Shown here: piece after piece, positions 7,065-12,831 of the stretch
Position numbering within the stretch: position 1 is the first letter of the stretch
How the letters are laid out: each line of letters starts with the position of its first letter
NCBI GenBank assembly: GCA_005893185.1
Contig: VBOS01000355.1
Location: 1 to 14,651 of the forward strand
Length of the DNA: 14,651 bases
Source: Candidatus Eiseniibacteriota bacterium
GTDB taxonomy: Bacteria; Eisenbacteria; RBG-16-71-46
Direction: 5' to 3'
Made by a program: the position numbers and the translations under genes
Notes under the pieces: model-generated
The model's input: the letters and a program-made list of their open reading frames with translations, nothing else
What the model was told of the DNA's origin: nothing
Database searches by the model: none

Positions 7065-8531
7065 ATGCAAAGGAAGGTGTTGATCGCGGCGACGCTCGCA
7101 ATCCTGGTTGCGACGGCTGTGTGGGTGGCCGCGGCGCTCGCGGGCGTGCCCGGCGGCACGGCGTCGGCGCCGGTCGATGTGACGAACGACGTTTACGCCA
7201 ACAACGAGGAGTCCCTCGGGATGAGCCCGGATGGGCAATTGCTCGCCGGCGCCTGGAACGACTGGGAGTTCAACGACGGCTGCGGCCTCTCGTTCTCGAC
7301 CGATGGCGGCGGCCATTGGGCGTCCGAGAGCTTCGCGCCTTTCACCGCGTTCTCGAACACTCCCGGTGTCGATCCGATCTTGCCGACGCAGTTCGCAATC
7401 GCAGGCGACCCCGCGGTCGTCTACAACCCGAAATCGAGCAAGTTCGACGTCATCTGCCAGGCATTCGGAACGAAGACGGGGAACCAGATCCAGCTGCTCT
7501 CAACGACGTTCGATCCGAAGAAAGCCGACCCGACCGCCAACGTGAACCTCAGCTACGGCGCTGCCGCCTGGAGCCCGCTCGAGCCCGTCACGACCGGCAC
7601 GTCGAACGGAAGCCAGAAGGGCTCGAACGGCAAGTTGCCCGATCACGAGGCGGTGACGGTCGATACCGGCACCGGGCCAGGCCATCACTTCGGCCGGCTC
7701 TTCGTTGCCTGGGCGGAGTTCAGCGGCTTCGGCCGCTCGCCGATCGACATCGCGTACTCGGACGATGAGGGCCTGCACTGGGCCGGCCCGATCCGGATCA
7801 GCGACAAGGGGAATCAATTCGATCAGGACGCGATCCCGCGCGTCGGGCCCGACGGGACCGTCTACGTCAGCTGGGTGAGCGGTCCGAACGAAAAGAGCCT
7901 GAAGAACAACGTCGCGATGATCGACAAATCGAGCGACGGCGGTGCCACCTGGGGCAGCGATCAGGTCGCCGCGCGGATCGTCAGCCCGATCGGCGGCTTG
8001 CTGCCGAACTCGAACTACCGGGTCTTCGAAGACGTGCATTCCACGGTCGACCAGCAGAGCGGCCGCATCGTCTTGACTTTCACCGACCAGAAGGACGGGG
8101 CCTCGAACATCTATGCGACTCACAACCTCACCGCCGGTGACATCACGCAGTGGTCGACCCCGACCGCGGTGAAATCGAGCGGCGAGGAGGAGTTCTTCCC
8201 CTGGATGTCCTCAGCCCCCGACGGCCGTGTCGACCTCGTTTTCTACGATCGCAGCTGCGACCCGGCGGGGGACAAGCTCAACTGCGTGACGCTTGCCTCC
8301 ACCGCCGACGACGGTGCAAGTTGGGGCTACACGACCCTGCTCCCAACGGGTTTCGACGGCGACCTGCACCACGCCTGTCTTGCCCCCGACGATCCCGAGG
8401 CCTGCGGCCGCAACTTCCTCGGCGACTACATCGCGGTCGCCTCTACAGACGGGAAGGCGCAGGCGCTCTGGACTGGCAACGGAGGCCAGGGCATGGACGT
8501 CTTCTCCGGCCGCGCGACCTTCGGGCCCTAG
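7065..8531 (+). CDS. Secreted Asp-box (BNR/sialidase-fold) protein
   Basis: A 488-residue exported protein with a signal peptide (KVLIAATLAILVATAVWVAAALA, residues 4-26) and a six-bladed sialidase-type beta-propeller. Four Asp-boxes (S-x-D-x-G-x-x-W, a structural turn) are visible: STDGGGHW (78-85), SDDEGLHW (232-239), SSDGGATW (289-296) and STADDGASW (412-420). Late in the protein GRNFLGDYIAVASTDGKAQALWTG resembles the closing blade of exo-alpha-sialidase family members. Asp-boxes alone do not prove sialidase activity, and I cannot identify the Arg triad or the Tyr/Glu pair with confidence, so a substrate is not assigned. Four Cys (131, 398, 407, 438) could form disulfides outside the cell. 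The ATG at 7065 was chosen for its ribosome-binding site and because it opens the signal peptide; an ATG at 7020 would add 15 unsupported residues. A hairpin follows the stop. Confidence 0.85.
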   Translation: MQRKVLIAATLAILVATAVWVAAALAGVPGGTASAPVDVTNDVYANNEESLGMSPDGQLLAGAWNDWEFNDGCGLSFSTDGGGHWASESFAPFTAFSNTPGVDPILPTQFAIAGDPAVVYNPKSSKFDVICQAFGTKTGNQIQLLSTTFDPKKADPTANVNLSYGAAAWSPLEPVTTGTSNGSQKGSNGKLPDHEAVTVDTGTGPGHHFGRLFVAWAEFSGFGRSPIDIAYSDDEGLHWAGPIRISDKGNQFDQDAIPRVGPDGTVYVSWVSGPNEKSLKNNVAMIDKSSDGGATWGSDQVAARIVSPIGGLLPNSNYRVFEDVHSTVDQQSGRIVLTFTDQKDGASNIYATHNLTAGDITQWSTPTAVKSSGEEEFFPWMSSAPDGRVDLVFYDRSCDPAGDKLNCVTLASTADDGASWGYTTLLPTGFDGDLHHACLAPDDPEACGRNFLGDYIAVASTDGKAQALWTGNGGQGMDVFSGRATFGP

Positions 8532-8583
8532 CACCTCGGTGAAGGCGGGGGACGGTGGTCCTCGCCCTCACCGGGGCAGGTGC
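8531..8583 (+). terminator. Long hairpin directly after the Asp-box gene
   Basis: Outer arms GCACCT (8531-8536) and AGGTGC (8578-8583) enclose a second stem, CGGTGAAGGCG (8537-8547) with CGCCCTCACCG (8563-8573), 10 of 11 positions paired, with a 15-base loop and a 4-base bulge on the 3' side. The hairpin begins at the last base of the stop codon. No T-run follows, so it may be an intrinsic terminator of the T-poor kind found in high-GC bacteria, or an mRNA 3'-end stabiliser. Confidence 0.5.
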
Positions 8584-8784
8584 CCGGCTTTGCGGCGCCA
8601 CGCGCTGGTCGTACGATGCCGCCATCGCACGGTATCTGCACGCGATGTCGGATCACGTGCCTGTCGCGGTTCGTTCCAGCCCCAATCGGCGGCCGTCACC
8701 AATTGGGTCTAGAATCGCCATCGCCTTTTGCCGAAACAGGATCTCGAGGAGGCAAACGAGGTTCCGGACCGAAAGGACGCCCAG
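8584..8784. other. Intergenic region with a possible -10 element and a small inverted repeat
   Basis: I find no supported gene here. TAGAAT (8710-8715) is one base off the -10 consensus and lies 69 bases before the next start codon. Just before it CCCAAT (8681-8686) and ATTGGG (8702-8707) form a 6-bp inverted repeat with a 15-base centre, a possible operator. TACGAT at 8610-8615 is a second -10-like hexamer. GAAAGGA (8771-8777) is the ribosome-binding site of the following gene. Confidence 0.3.
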
Positions 8785-9102
8785 ATGAACCCAAGCAAGC
8801 TGATCGTCACCGTTGCCACCTTGGCGCTGCTGGCGGGCGCCGGGGTCGCCGGAGCAGTCGCCGGCAACTCGACGTCATCGCCCGCGGCGACCACGGCGCA
8901 GCCGACGACCACCACCTGTTCCGACGATCAAGGTCAGCAAGGCGAAAACGATGAGCAGGAGGCCGCGGACGCGGTCGAGAATACCGCCACCCAGGTTGAT
9001 CAAGAGGCGGCTCGCGCGCAGGCCGACGACCAAGCCGGCGACGACCAGGGCGACAACAGCCAGGGCGACGAGCAAGGCGACAACCAGAACTGCGACGACT
9101 AG
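8785..9102 (+). CDS. Small exported protein, highly acidic and Asp/Gln-rich
   Basis: A 105-residue protein of unknown function. Residues 1-26 are a signal peptide or membrane anchor (KLIVTVATLALLAGAGVAGAVA). Then comes a Ser/Thr/Ala/Pro linker (NSTSSPAATTAQPTTTT), and from residue 45 a low-complexity tail dominated by Asp, Gln, Glu, Asn and Gly, ending in repeats of the type GDDQGDNSQGDEQGD. The mature part has about 20 acidic residues against one Arg, a net charge near -19. Two Cys (45 and 103) bracket the acidic tail and could close it by a disulfide. The ATG at 8785 is preferred over a TTG at 8728 because it has GAAAGGA seven bases upstream and opens directly into the hydrophobic segment. 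Such tails may bind cations, but no role is assigned. A very basic exported protein is encoded just downstream. Confidence 0.7.
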   Translation: MNPSKLIVTVATLALLAGAGVAGAVAGNSTSSPAATTAQPTTTTCSDDQGQQGENDEQEAADAVENTATQVDQEAARAQADDQAGDDQGDNSQGDEQGDNQNCDD

Positions 9103-9108
9103 CCCCAT

Positions 9109-9128
9109 CGGCGCTCGCTCGCCGTTTT
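9109..9128 (+). terminator. Small GC hairpin followed by TTTT
   Basis: CGGCG (9109-9113) pairs with CGCCG (9120-9124) around a 6-base loop and is followed by TTTT (9125-9128). It sits between the acidic and basic exported-protein genes. The stem is short but all G-C, so it could partly terminate or attenuate transcription between them. Confidence 0.4.
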
Positions 9129-9142
9129 GGGGGCCGAGTGGG

Positions 9143-9631
9143 ATGACCGGGCTCGCCCGCTACAGACGCATGTACACCAGCGGTCGGTTCGCCCTGCTTG
9201 CACTAAGCTTCTTCGCTGCCGTCGCGCTCTCGCTTCCTGCTGCGGCGAACGCCGGCGACGCGACGCTTCGCACAACGCTCGCGCAGTGGTCGCACCGGAT
9301 CGCCCTGGACGCCCAAGGGATCGGCCTCAGTGCGGCGCGGCGGCATCCCCGCCGGATGACTCGCAGGGCGCGGCACTTCCGCCTTGATGCGCTGCGCGCA
9401 CGCAAGGCGCTCGCGGCCGTCCAGCCCTCGAGCGCTCGCGGGCGACGGGCGAAGAGGCTGGCGCTCGCCGCGTTTTACGACTACGCGATCGTCGGACGGC
9501 AGTGGGCGTTGAGCGGGCAGGCGCGCGTTCGGGGCCTGAGGGCCGCGGCGGTCGGCCATGCCCGGATCGCCGCGCGATACGCGAGGAGGGGAAGCGCGTT
9601 GCTACTCGCTGCGAAGAGACTTCTCGGTTAA
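9143..9631 (+). CDS. Exported, strongly basic Arg/Ala-rich helical protein
   Basis: A 162-residue protein of unknown function. Residues 15-37 (RFALLALSFFAAVALSLPAAANA) are a clear signal peptide with an A-x-A site before Gly38. The mature part is rich in Arg and Ala (SAARRHPRRMTRRARHFRLDALRARKALA, then RGRRAKRLALAAF, AARYARRG, AAKRLLG), with roughly 28 basic against 4 acidic residues, a net charge near +24. It should be mostly alpha-helical and has no Cys. It follows the acidic exported protein by 40 bases, with a small hairpin between. The start could be ATG 9143 (GAGTGGG upstream) or ATG 9170; both keep the signal peptide. The frame is open further left, but that part lies within the acidic protein's gene. 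The strand was chosen for the signal peptide. Confidence 0.6.
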   Translation: MTGLARYRRMYTSGRFALLALSFFAAVALSLPAAANAGDATLRTTLAQWSHRIALDAQGIGLSAARRHPRRMTRRARHFRLDALRARKALAAVQPSSARGRRAKRLALAAFYDYAIVGRQWALSGQARVRGLRAAAVGHARIAARYARRGSALLLAAKRLLG

Positions 9632-9688
9632 GGGCGATTTCACCTCGATTGAACGATGTGAGAGTAGAGCTTGAAAGCGATATTCTCC

Positions 9689-9760
9689 GAGCGAGCCGGC
9701 AGGAGACTGGGCGATGCGCAGGAACCGTGCGGCGACCTGAGCGGTCCTGCCGGCTCGCTC
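9689..9760. repeat. Perfect 16-bp inverted repeat with a 40-base centre
   Basis: GAGCGAGCCGGCAGGA (9689-9704) is the exact reverse complement of TCCTGCCGGCTCGCTC (9745-9760). The 40-base centre contains a small inner hairpin, CGCA (9717-9720) with TGCG (9728-9731) around GGAACCG. It lies 57 bases after the basic exported protein's stop codon. There is no T-run on either side. It could be a structured RNA, a cruciform site, or a pair of terminal repeats around a tiny element. Confidence 0.7.
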
Positions 9761-9904
9761 TCGAGGAGGGGTTCACGCTAACGCGTTCAGCCGTGCCTAC
9801 CGCGAGCGTTTGGTGTGCATTCGCCCACACAAGCTCCTAGGCGCAAACGTAAGAAGTTCGTCAAGTCGCGTGTCGGCTCAGCCGTTGCGCGGCATGTAAA
9901 CAGA

Positions 9905-9958
9905 GGAGCCGGAGCACCTCCTTCAGGGGAGAGGGAGGGAAGCAGGTGCTCCGGCTCC
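9905..9958 (-). terminator. Near-perfect 20-position hairpin with an all-purine/all-pyrimidine loop
   Basis: GGAGCCGGAGCACCT (9905-9919) is the exact reverse complement of AGGTGCTCCGGCTCC (9944-9958). After one C-C mismatch four more pairs form (9921-9924 with 9939-9942), leaving a 14-base loop AGGGGAGAGGGAGG (9925-9938). On the minus strand the loop is purely C/T and the stem is followed by TCTGTTT, so a leftward intrinsic terminator or C-rich-loop RNA fits best. On the plus strand no T-run follows. The strand is inferred. Confidence 0.55.
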
Positions 9959-10010
9959 AGCTCCGCGAAGCCTACGGAGAACCCGGTCGGCGCGCGCCAG
10001 TGACCGCAGT

Positions 10011-10040
10011 TGCCCCTTAGCGAGCGCCGCCGTAGGGGCA
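10011..10040. repeat. 7-bp inverted repeat ahead of the DUF2236 gene
   Basis: TGCCCCT (10011-10017) pairs with AGGGGCA (10034-10040) across a 16-base centre. It ends 31 bases before the TTG start of the next gene and could be an operator or leader hairpin. Confidence 0.4.
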
Positions 10041-10071
10041 GGCTCGCCGCGGACGACGTCGCGAAATCTGC

Positions 10072-10845
10072 TTGCGAGTCGGCAACTCGCCGCTGACGCC
10101 ATTCCTCGGCGGCGGTCCGGCCGTGCTGCTCCAGATAGCGCATCCGCTGGTCGCCGCGGGCGTCGTCCAGCACTCCGACTATCAGCGCGATCTCTGGCGG
10201 AGGCTGGTCCGCACCTTGCGCGCCTTGTATCTGATCGCCTTCGGCACCAAGGCCGAGGCTGAGCGAGTCGGCGGGGTCGTCCGCGCCGTGCACAGCCGCG
10301 TTGCCGGAACGACGAAGACGCAACTCGGCCGCTTCCCGCCAGGGACGACCTACTCCGCCTCAGATCCCGAGCTGATGCTCTGGGTGCACGCGGCGCTCGT
10401 CCACTGTTCGCTCCGGGTCTACGAACGGTTCGTGCAGCCGCTCGGGCGCGAGGAGGAGGAGCGCTACTACGGCGAGATGGCGCTCGTCGGCGAGCTGTTT
10501 GGTACTCCCGCCTCGGTGATCCCACCCGCGCTCGCCGACTTCCGCGAGTACTTCAGGTCGGAACTGGCGGGGCCGACGCTGGCGATCACCCAGCCGGCCC
10601 GTCGCGTGGCCGCGGTGCTCCACGAAGCGGACCTGCCTGCGCCGATGCGTGTGCTCGTGCCGGCGCATCGGCTTGCGATGGCGGGGCTGCTGCCGGCGCC
10701 CCTGCGTGAGGAGTACGGGTTGCGCTGGACGCCGCTGCACGAGCTCGCGCTTCCGCTCGCGGCCCGGTCGGTGAAGGCGGCGGCAACGCCGGATCTGTTC
10801 GCCGCTGGGCGAATGGCGCCACTACCGGAATCGCTTGCCGCCTGA
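10072..10845 (+). CDS. DUF2236 (MpaB/latex-clearing-like oxygenase domain) protein
   Basis: A 257-residue protein matching the DUF2236 / ER-bound oxygenase mpaB family, whose characterised relatives are haem-dependent oxygenases (for example rubber oxygenase Lcp) or act on fungal prenyl chains. Signatures seen: FLGGGPAVLLQIAHPLVAAGVVQHSDYQRDLWRRLVRTLRALY (11-53) with His24 and His34; YSASDPELMLWVHAALV (94-110) with His106; ERYYGEMALVGELFG (130-144). These conserved His/Arg/Asp positions are the likely cofactor-binding ones, but the substrate is unknown. Members usually run to 280-300 residues, with an N-terminal stretch including a Trp that is missing here. The frame is open only back to a TAG at 10033, and the only standard start is TTG at 10072 with no ribosome-binding site, so the 5' end is uncertain. 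Tandem hairpins follow the stop. Confidence 0.85.
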   Translation: MRVGNSPLTPFLGGGPAVLLQIAHPLVAAGVVQHSDYQRDLWRRLVRTLRALYLIAFGTKAEAERVGGVVRAVHSRVAGTTKTQLGRFPPGTTYSASDPELMLWVHAALVHCSLRVYERFVQPLGREEEERYYGEMALVGELFGTPASVIPPALADFREYFRSELAGPTLAITQPARRVAAVLHEADLPAPMRVLVPAHRLAMAGLLPAPLREEYGLRWTPLHELALPLAARSVKAAATPDLFAAGRMAPLPESLAA

Positions 10846-10854
10846 TCCACGCGG

Positions 10855-10911
10855 CGCCCTTCCACCAAGGGCGACAAGGCTCCTCACCTGAGGCGAAGCC
10901 CAGGGGCTTCG
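10855..10911 (+). terminator. Tandem GC-rich hairpins after the DUF2236 gene
   Basis: Nine bases after the stop, CGCCCTT (10855-10861) pairs with AAGGGCG (10867-10873) around CCACC. Next CCTCA/TGAGG (10882-10893) is nearly loopless, and CGAAGCC (10894-10900) pairs with GGCTTCG (10905-10911) around CAGG. No T-run follows any of them. Stacked GC hairpins after a stop codon suggest a T-poor terminator region. Confidence 0.45.
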
Positions 10912-11034
10912 GGGCGAGTCGCGGTCGGCCGCGATCACCGTTCTTGCGATCGTTCCGACGATGACCCGGCAGGAGATGCGCCACGAAGCCGTCGCGTCCT
11001 GCGCCTGATCGCGCTCGAGCGGACGCTGCGCTCT

Positions 11035-11448
11035 TTGTTCCTGCTCGCGGCCGGGATCTACCTGCTCACCCACCTGGGGAGCGACTTCGGCCGGATCGTC
11101 GATCACCTGATGCGGGCGCTCGAGCTTGATCCGCGGCGCCCGTTTCTGCATCGGATCATCGTCAGGCTGCACCGGTTGCACCTGCGCACGCTGCTTGTCA
11201 CCGGGATCGCGGCGATCGGCTACGGCCTGCTCGAGCTCGTCGAGGGAGTCGGGCTCTGGCTCGACCAGCTCTGGGCCGAGTACCTGACCGTGATCGCGAC
11301 CTCGCTGCTGCTTCCGTTCGAGCTCTACGAGCTGGCTCGCAAGCCAAGCCTGCTGAAAGCAGGCGGGATCGCGGTCAATATCGCGATCGTCGCCTACCTC
11401 GCCTGGATGCTGCGACGGCGGCTCGCGCGAGAAGCCGCCCACGCCTGA
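11035..11448 (+). CDS. DUF2127 family membrane protein, 5' end uncertain (possible frameshift)
   Basis: A small integral membrane protein with about four membrane segments: FLLAAGIYLLTHL, LLVTGIAAIGYGLLELVEGVGLWL, YLTVIATSLLLPFELYELARKPSLLKAGGIA and NIAIVAYLAWMLRRRLA. The middle motifs (ELDPRRPFLHRIIVRLHRLHLRTLL, GLWLDQLWAEYLTVIATSLLLPFE) are typical of DUF2127, whose role is unknown. The listed TTG start cuts into the family's first region, because in-frame codons before it read RRVLRLIALERTLRS, the conserved opening, back to about base 10990. No ATG, GTG or TTG lies ahead of that in this frame. ATGs at 10961 and 10976 (preceded by CAGGAG) lie in a neighbouring frame that stops at 11008. Either a one-base indel near 10990-11000 separates the true start from the gene, or a CTG at 10999 or 11005 is used. 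A hairpin follows the stop. Confidence 0.8.
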   Translation: MFLLAAGIYLLTHLGSDFGRIVDHLMRALELDPRRPFLHRIIVRLHRLHLRTLLVTGIAAIGYGLLELVEGVGLWLDQLWAEYLTVIATSLLLPFELYELARKPSLLKAGGIAVNIAIVAYLAWMLRRRLAREAAHA

Positions 11449-11463
11449 GCGAATCGCCCGCTT

Positions 11464-11485
11464 CGAGAGGGAGACTCTCGCGTTT
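11464..11485 (+). terminator. Hairpin after the DUF2127 gene
   Basis: CGAGAG (11464-11469) pairs with CTCTCG (11475-11480) around GGAGA, followed by CGTTT. It begins 15 bases after the stop codon, the usual place for an intrinsic terminator, though the T-run is short. Confidence 0.5.
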
Positions 11486-12009
11486 AGGCGTCGCTCCGGG
11501 CTCTCTGCTGTGGAGCGACTGACCAATCTGACGTCTGACGTGGAGCCGTGAAGCGCACCGGTTGCGGCTGGGGACCCTTGAGCGACTGACGAGAGAACTG
11601 ACCACGGCGAGCCCGCTCCGGGCACGCCTGTTTACGACTGGTCCAAGCGGGTCTCCGACCAGCTGGTACCTCAGCACCTTCATTAGTTACTCGCGCGCGC
11701 GACGGCGCCAACGGCCTGTGGGTCGGCACTAGCGAGACGAGGTGTCGCAGTTCCGCCAAAGGGCGACAGACACGCCTTCCGAAGCGGGCACAGCGACCAA
11801 CTGCTTGCGCGGTCGGCGCTGTGGGAAGCGCGTTGGCAATCCATGCCCGTCGGATGACCGCCGCACAGACGGCGCGAAACAATCGACCTGGAGATCAGGC
11901 ATGTCGCCCCGAGCGGAAGTCCCGCGCGCTTGTTTGCAAACCGCTTCCCTCGCCCCGGCGTACTCACAGCCGGCGTACTAGTTTCGACGGCAGGCGGAGG
12001 GGAGGGATA
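11486..12009. other. 520-base stretch without a supported gene
   Basis: Open frames exist on both strands, but none has a ribosome-binding site or recognisable family. The stretch holds an 8-bp inverted repeat, GTCGCTCC (11490-11497) with GGAGCGAC (11512-11519), an 11-base direct repeat GAGCGACTGAC at 11513-11523 and 11580-11590, a CG-alternating run near 11692, and a 10-base direct repeat at its right end (listed separately). The promoter of the next gene should lie in its last 100 bases; I cannot identify it with confidence. Confidence 0.45.
11955..11979 (+). repeat. Two 10-base direct repeats at 15-base spacing upstream of the secreted-protein gene
   Basis: CCGGCGTACT occurs at 11955-11964 and again at 11970-11979, ending 33 bases before the ATG at 12013. 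The position fits an operator or promoter-proximal control site. A 15-base period is not a whole number of helical turns, so both copies would not be on the same DNA face. Confidence 0.4.
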
Positions 12010-12012
12010 GTG

Positions 12013-12447
12013 ATGTCGCGACGTACCGCGCTGACCCTGATCGTGGTGCTGGCAGCGCTCGCGCTGCCGGGGCAGGCGCTCGCCGCGAGTACCAACGGAT
12101 CCGCCGGCGACATGCCCGCCTTGTATGACGGGCACCTGTTCACGATCAACTTCAAGCAAGAGCCCGGCGGTGGTGAGGCGGCCCTGCTTGCACACAACGG
12201 CTCGATCAACACGATCTACATGTCCGATCAGGCCGAGGCGGCAGGGGTCACGTTCACCAGCGTCCTCGACGCGATCCAGGGCGACGGGTTCAACCCGCTC
12301 TGGCAGGAAGTGCAGATCGTCTTCTCGACGATTCCGCCGCAGCAGTTCTTCTCGGACAACGAGATCCTTGCCGCGGCTGCAGCAGGACAGATTGCGCTCG
12401 TCCCGACAACGGAGGTGTACCGCTGCTCGGTTGTCGGCACGCCCTGA
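12013..12447 (+). CDS. Small secreted protein of unknown family
   Basis: A 144-residue exported protein. Residues 1-25 are a signal peptide (RRTALTLIVVLAALALPGQALAA). The mature part opens MPALYDGHLFTINFKQ (34-49) and continues with EAALLAHNGSINTIYMSDQAEAAGVTF (55-81), SVLDAIQGDGFNPLWQEVQIVF (83-104), PPQQFFSDNEILAAAAAGQIALVPTTEVYRCSVVG (108-142). The evenly folded, motif-rich sequence looks like a true conserved domain and I have the impression of similar hypothetical proteins in other bacteria, but I know no function. One Cys (138) lies near the C-terminus; Glu/Asp and His positions could bind metal, which is speculation. The start is well supported by GGAGGGGAGGG (about 11996-12006) before GTG 12010 or ATG 12013. 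A strong hairpin follows the stop at 14 bases, so it is probably a single-gene transcript. Confidence 0.78.
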   Translation: MSRRTALTLIVVLAALALPGQALAASTNGSAGDMPALYDGHLFTINFKQEPGGGEAALLAHNGSINTIYMSDQAEAAGVTFTSVLDAIQGDGFNPLWQEVQIVFSTIPPQQFFSDNEILAAAAAGQIALVPTTEVYRCSVVGTP

Positions 12448-12461
12448 CCTGAAACCTTCTC

Positions 12462-12508
12462 GTCGCTCCGGAATGGGAGCTTCTCCTCCCGTTCCGGAGC
12501 GACCTTTC
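12462..12508 (+). terminator. Strong 18-bp terminator-like hairpin
   Basis: GTCGCTCCGGAATGGGAG (12462-12479) pairs with CTCCCGTTCCGGAGCGAC (12486-12503) with one G-T wobble and a 6-base loop CTTCTC, then CTTTC. It lies 14 bases after the secreted protein's stop codon. This is the strongest terminator candidate in the window. Confidence 0.75.
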
Positions 12509-12570
12509 GCCGCGGACCCACGCCCCGGCCGTCGCGGCGCAGAGTCTCGCTGTTGAGCCGGCGAGCCTCG

Positions 12571-12608
12571 CGGGTGTCGCAGAGTGCGGGAACTGCGACA
12601 CGCACCCG
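12571..12608. repeat. 8-bp inverted repeat with outer 4-bp arms
   Basis: TGTCGCAG (12575-12582) pairs with CTGCGACA (12593-12600) around a 10-base centre. Outer CGGG (12571-12574) can pair with CCCG (12605-12608) across a 4-base bulge. It lies between two convergent genes and is not adjacent to either. Confidence 0.5.
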
Positions 12609-12623
12609 GGATACCAGGCATTA

Positions 12624-12658
12624 GCCCATTCGGGCCAAAACGGACTAGCCGAATGGGC
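12624..12658. repeat. 10-bp perfect inverted repeat
   Basis: GCCCATTCGG (12624-12633) is the exact reverse complement of CCGAATGGGC (12649-12658), with a 15-base centre. It adjoins the end of a decayed reading frame on the minus strand and could be its terminator or a rearrangement scar. Confidence 0.5.
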
Positions 12659-12663
12659 ATCAC

Positions 12664-12774
12664 GAACTCCCGCTCAGCGTATAACGGGCAATAGAAGACA
12701 AGCTCCGGCGGTTCGTCGTCGGTCAGTACCCAGCGCACGCTGCGCGGCGGCCACAGCTCATCGAGTTCGATGAG
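12664..12774 (-). pseudogene. Remnant of a zinc-ribbon-like small protein
   Basis: Read leftwards from about 12774, the frame gives LIELDELWPPRSVRW followed by VLTDDEPPELVFYCPLYAEREF. The ending resembles small actinobacterial zinc-ribbon proteins of the type EPPELVFYCPxCAEREFG, but the second Cys of the CPxC knuckle is replaced by Tyr, the first knuckle is missing, and the frame then runs on into unrelated sequence over the inverted repeat at 12624-12658. No ribosome-binding site is present. I read it as a decayed fragment; family assignment rests on a short motif. Confidence 0.35.
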
Positions 12775-12831
12775 GCTCCGCGAGGCCCCGGCTGGCCATC
12801 CTGGGCCGGTACGGGATCGCGACCGACCGTC

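Larger units (their letters stand above)
9632..10071. other. Gene-poor 440-base region rich in inverted repeats
   Basis: No reading frame here has a credible start, ribosome-binding site or family similarity. The region instead contains three separate inverted repeats (9689-9760, 9905-9958, 10011-10040), the palindromes AACGCGTT near 9780 and GGCGCGCGCC near 9990, and no tRNA-like structure that I can fold. Structured RNA, terminators or a mobile-element scar are the main possibilities. Confidence 0.5.

Noticed and set aside
9925..9938. G-quadruplex in the purine loop
   Set aside because: Only three runs of three or more G are present; a fourth full run is missing.
11683..12738. A 351-codon minus-strand frame
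   Set aside because: It runs antisense through the secreted-protein gene and non-coding repeats; only its first ~25 codons resemble a protein family and are reported as a remnant.
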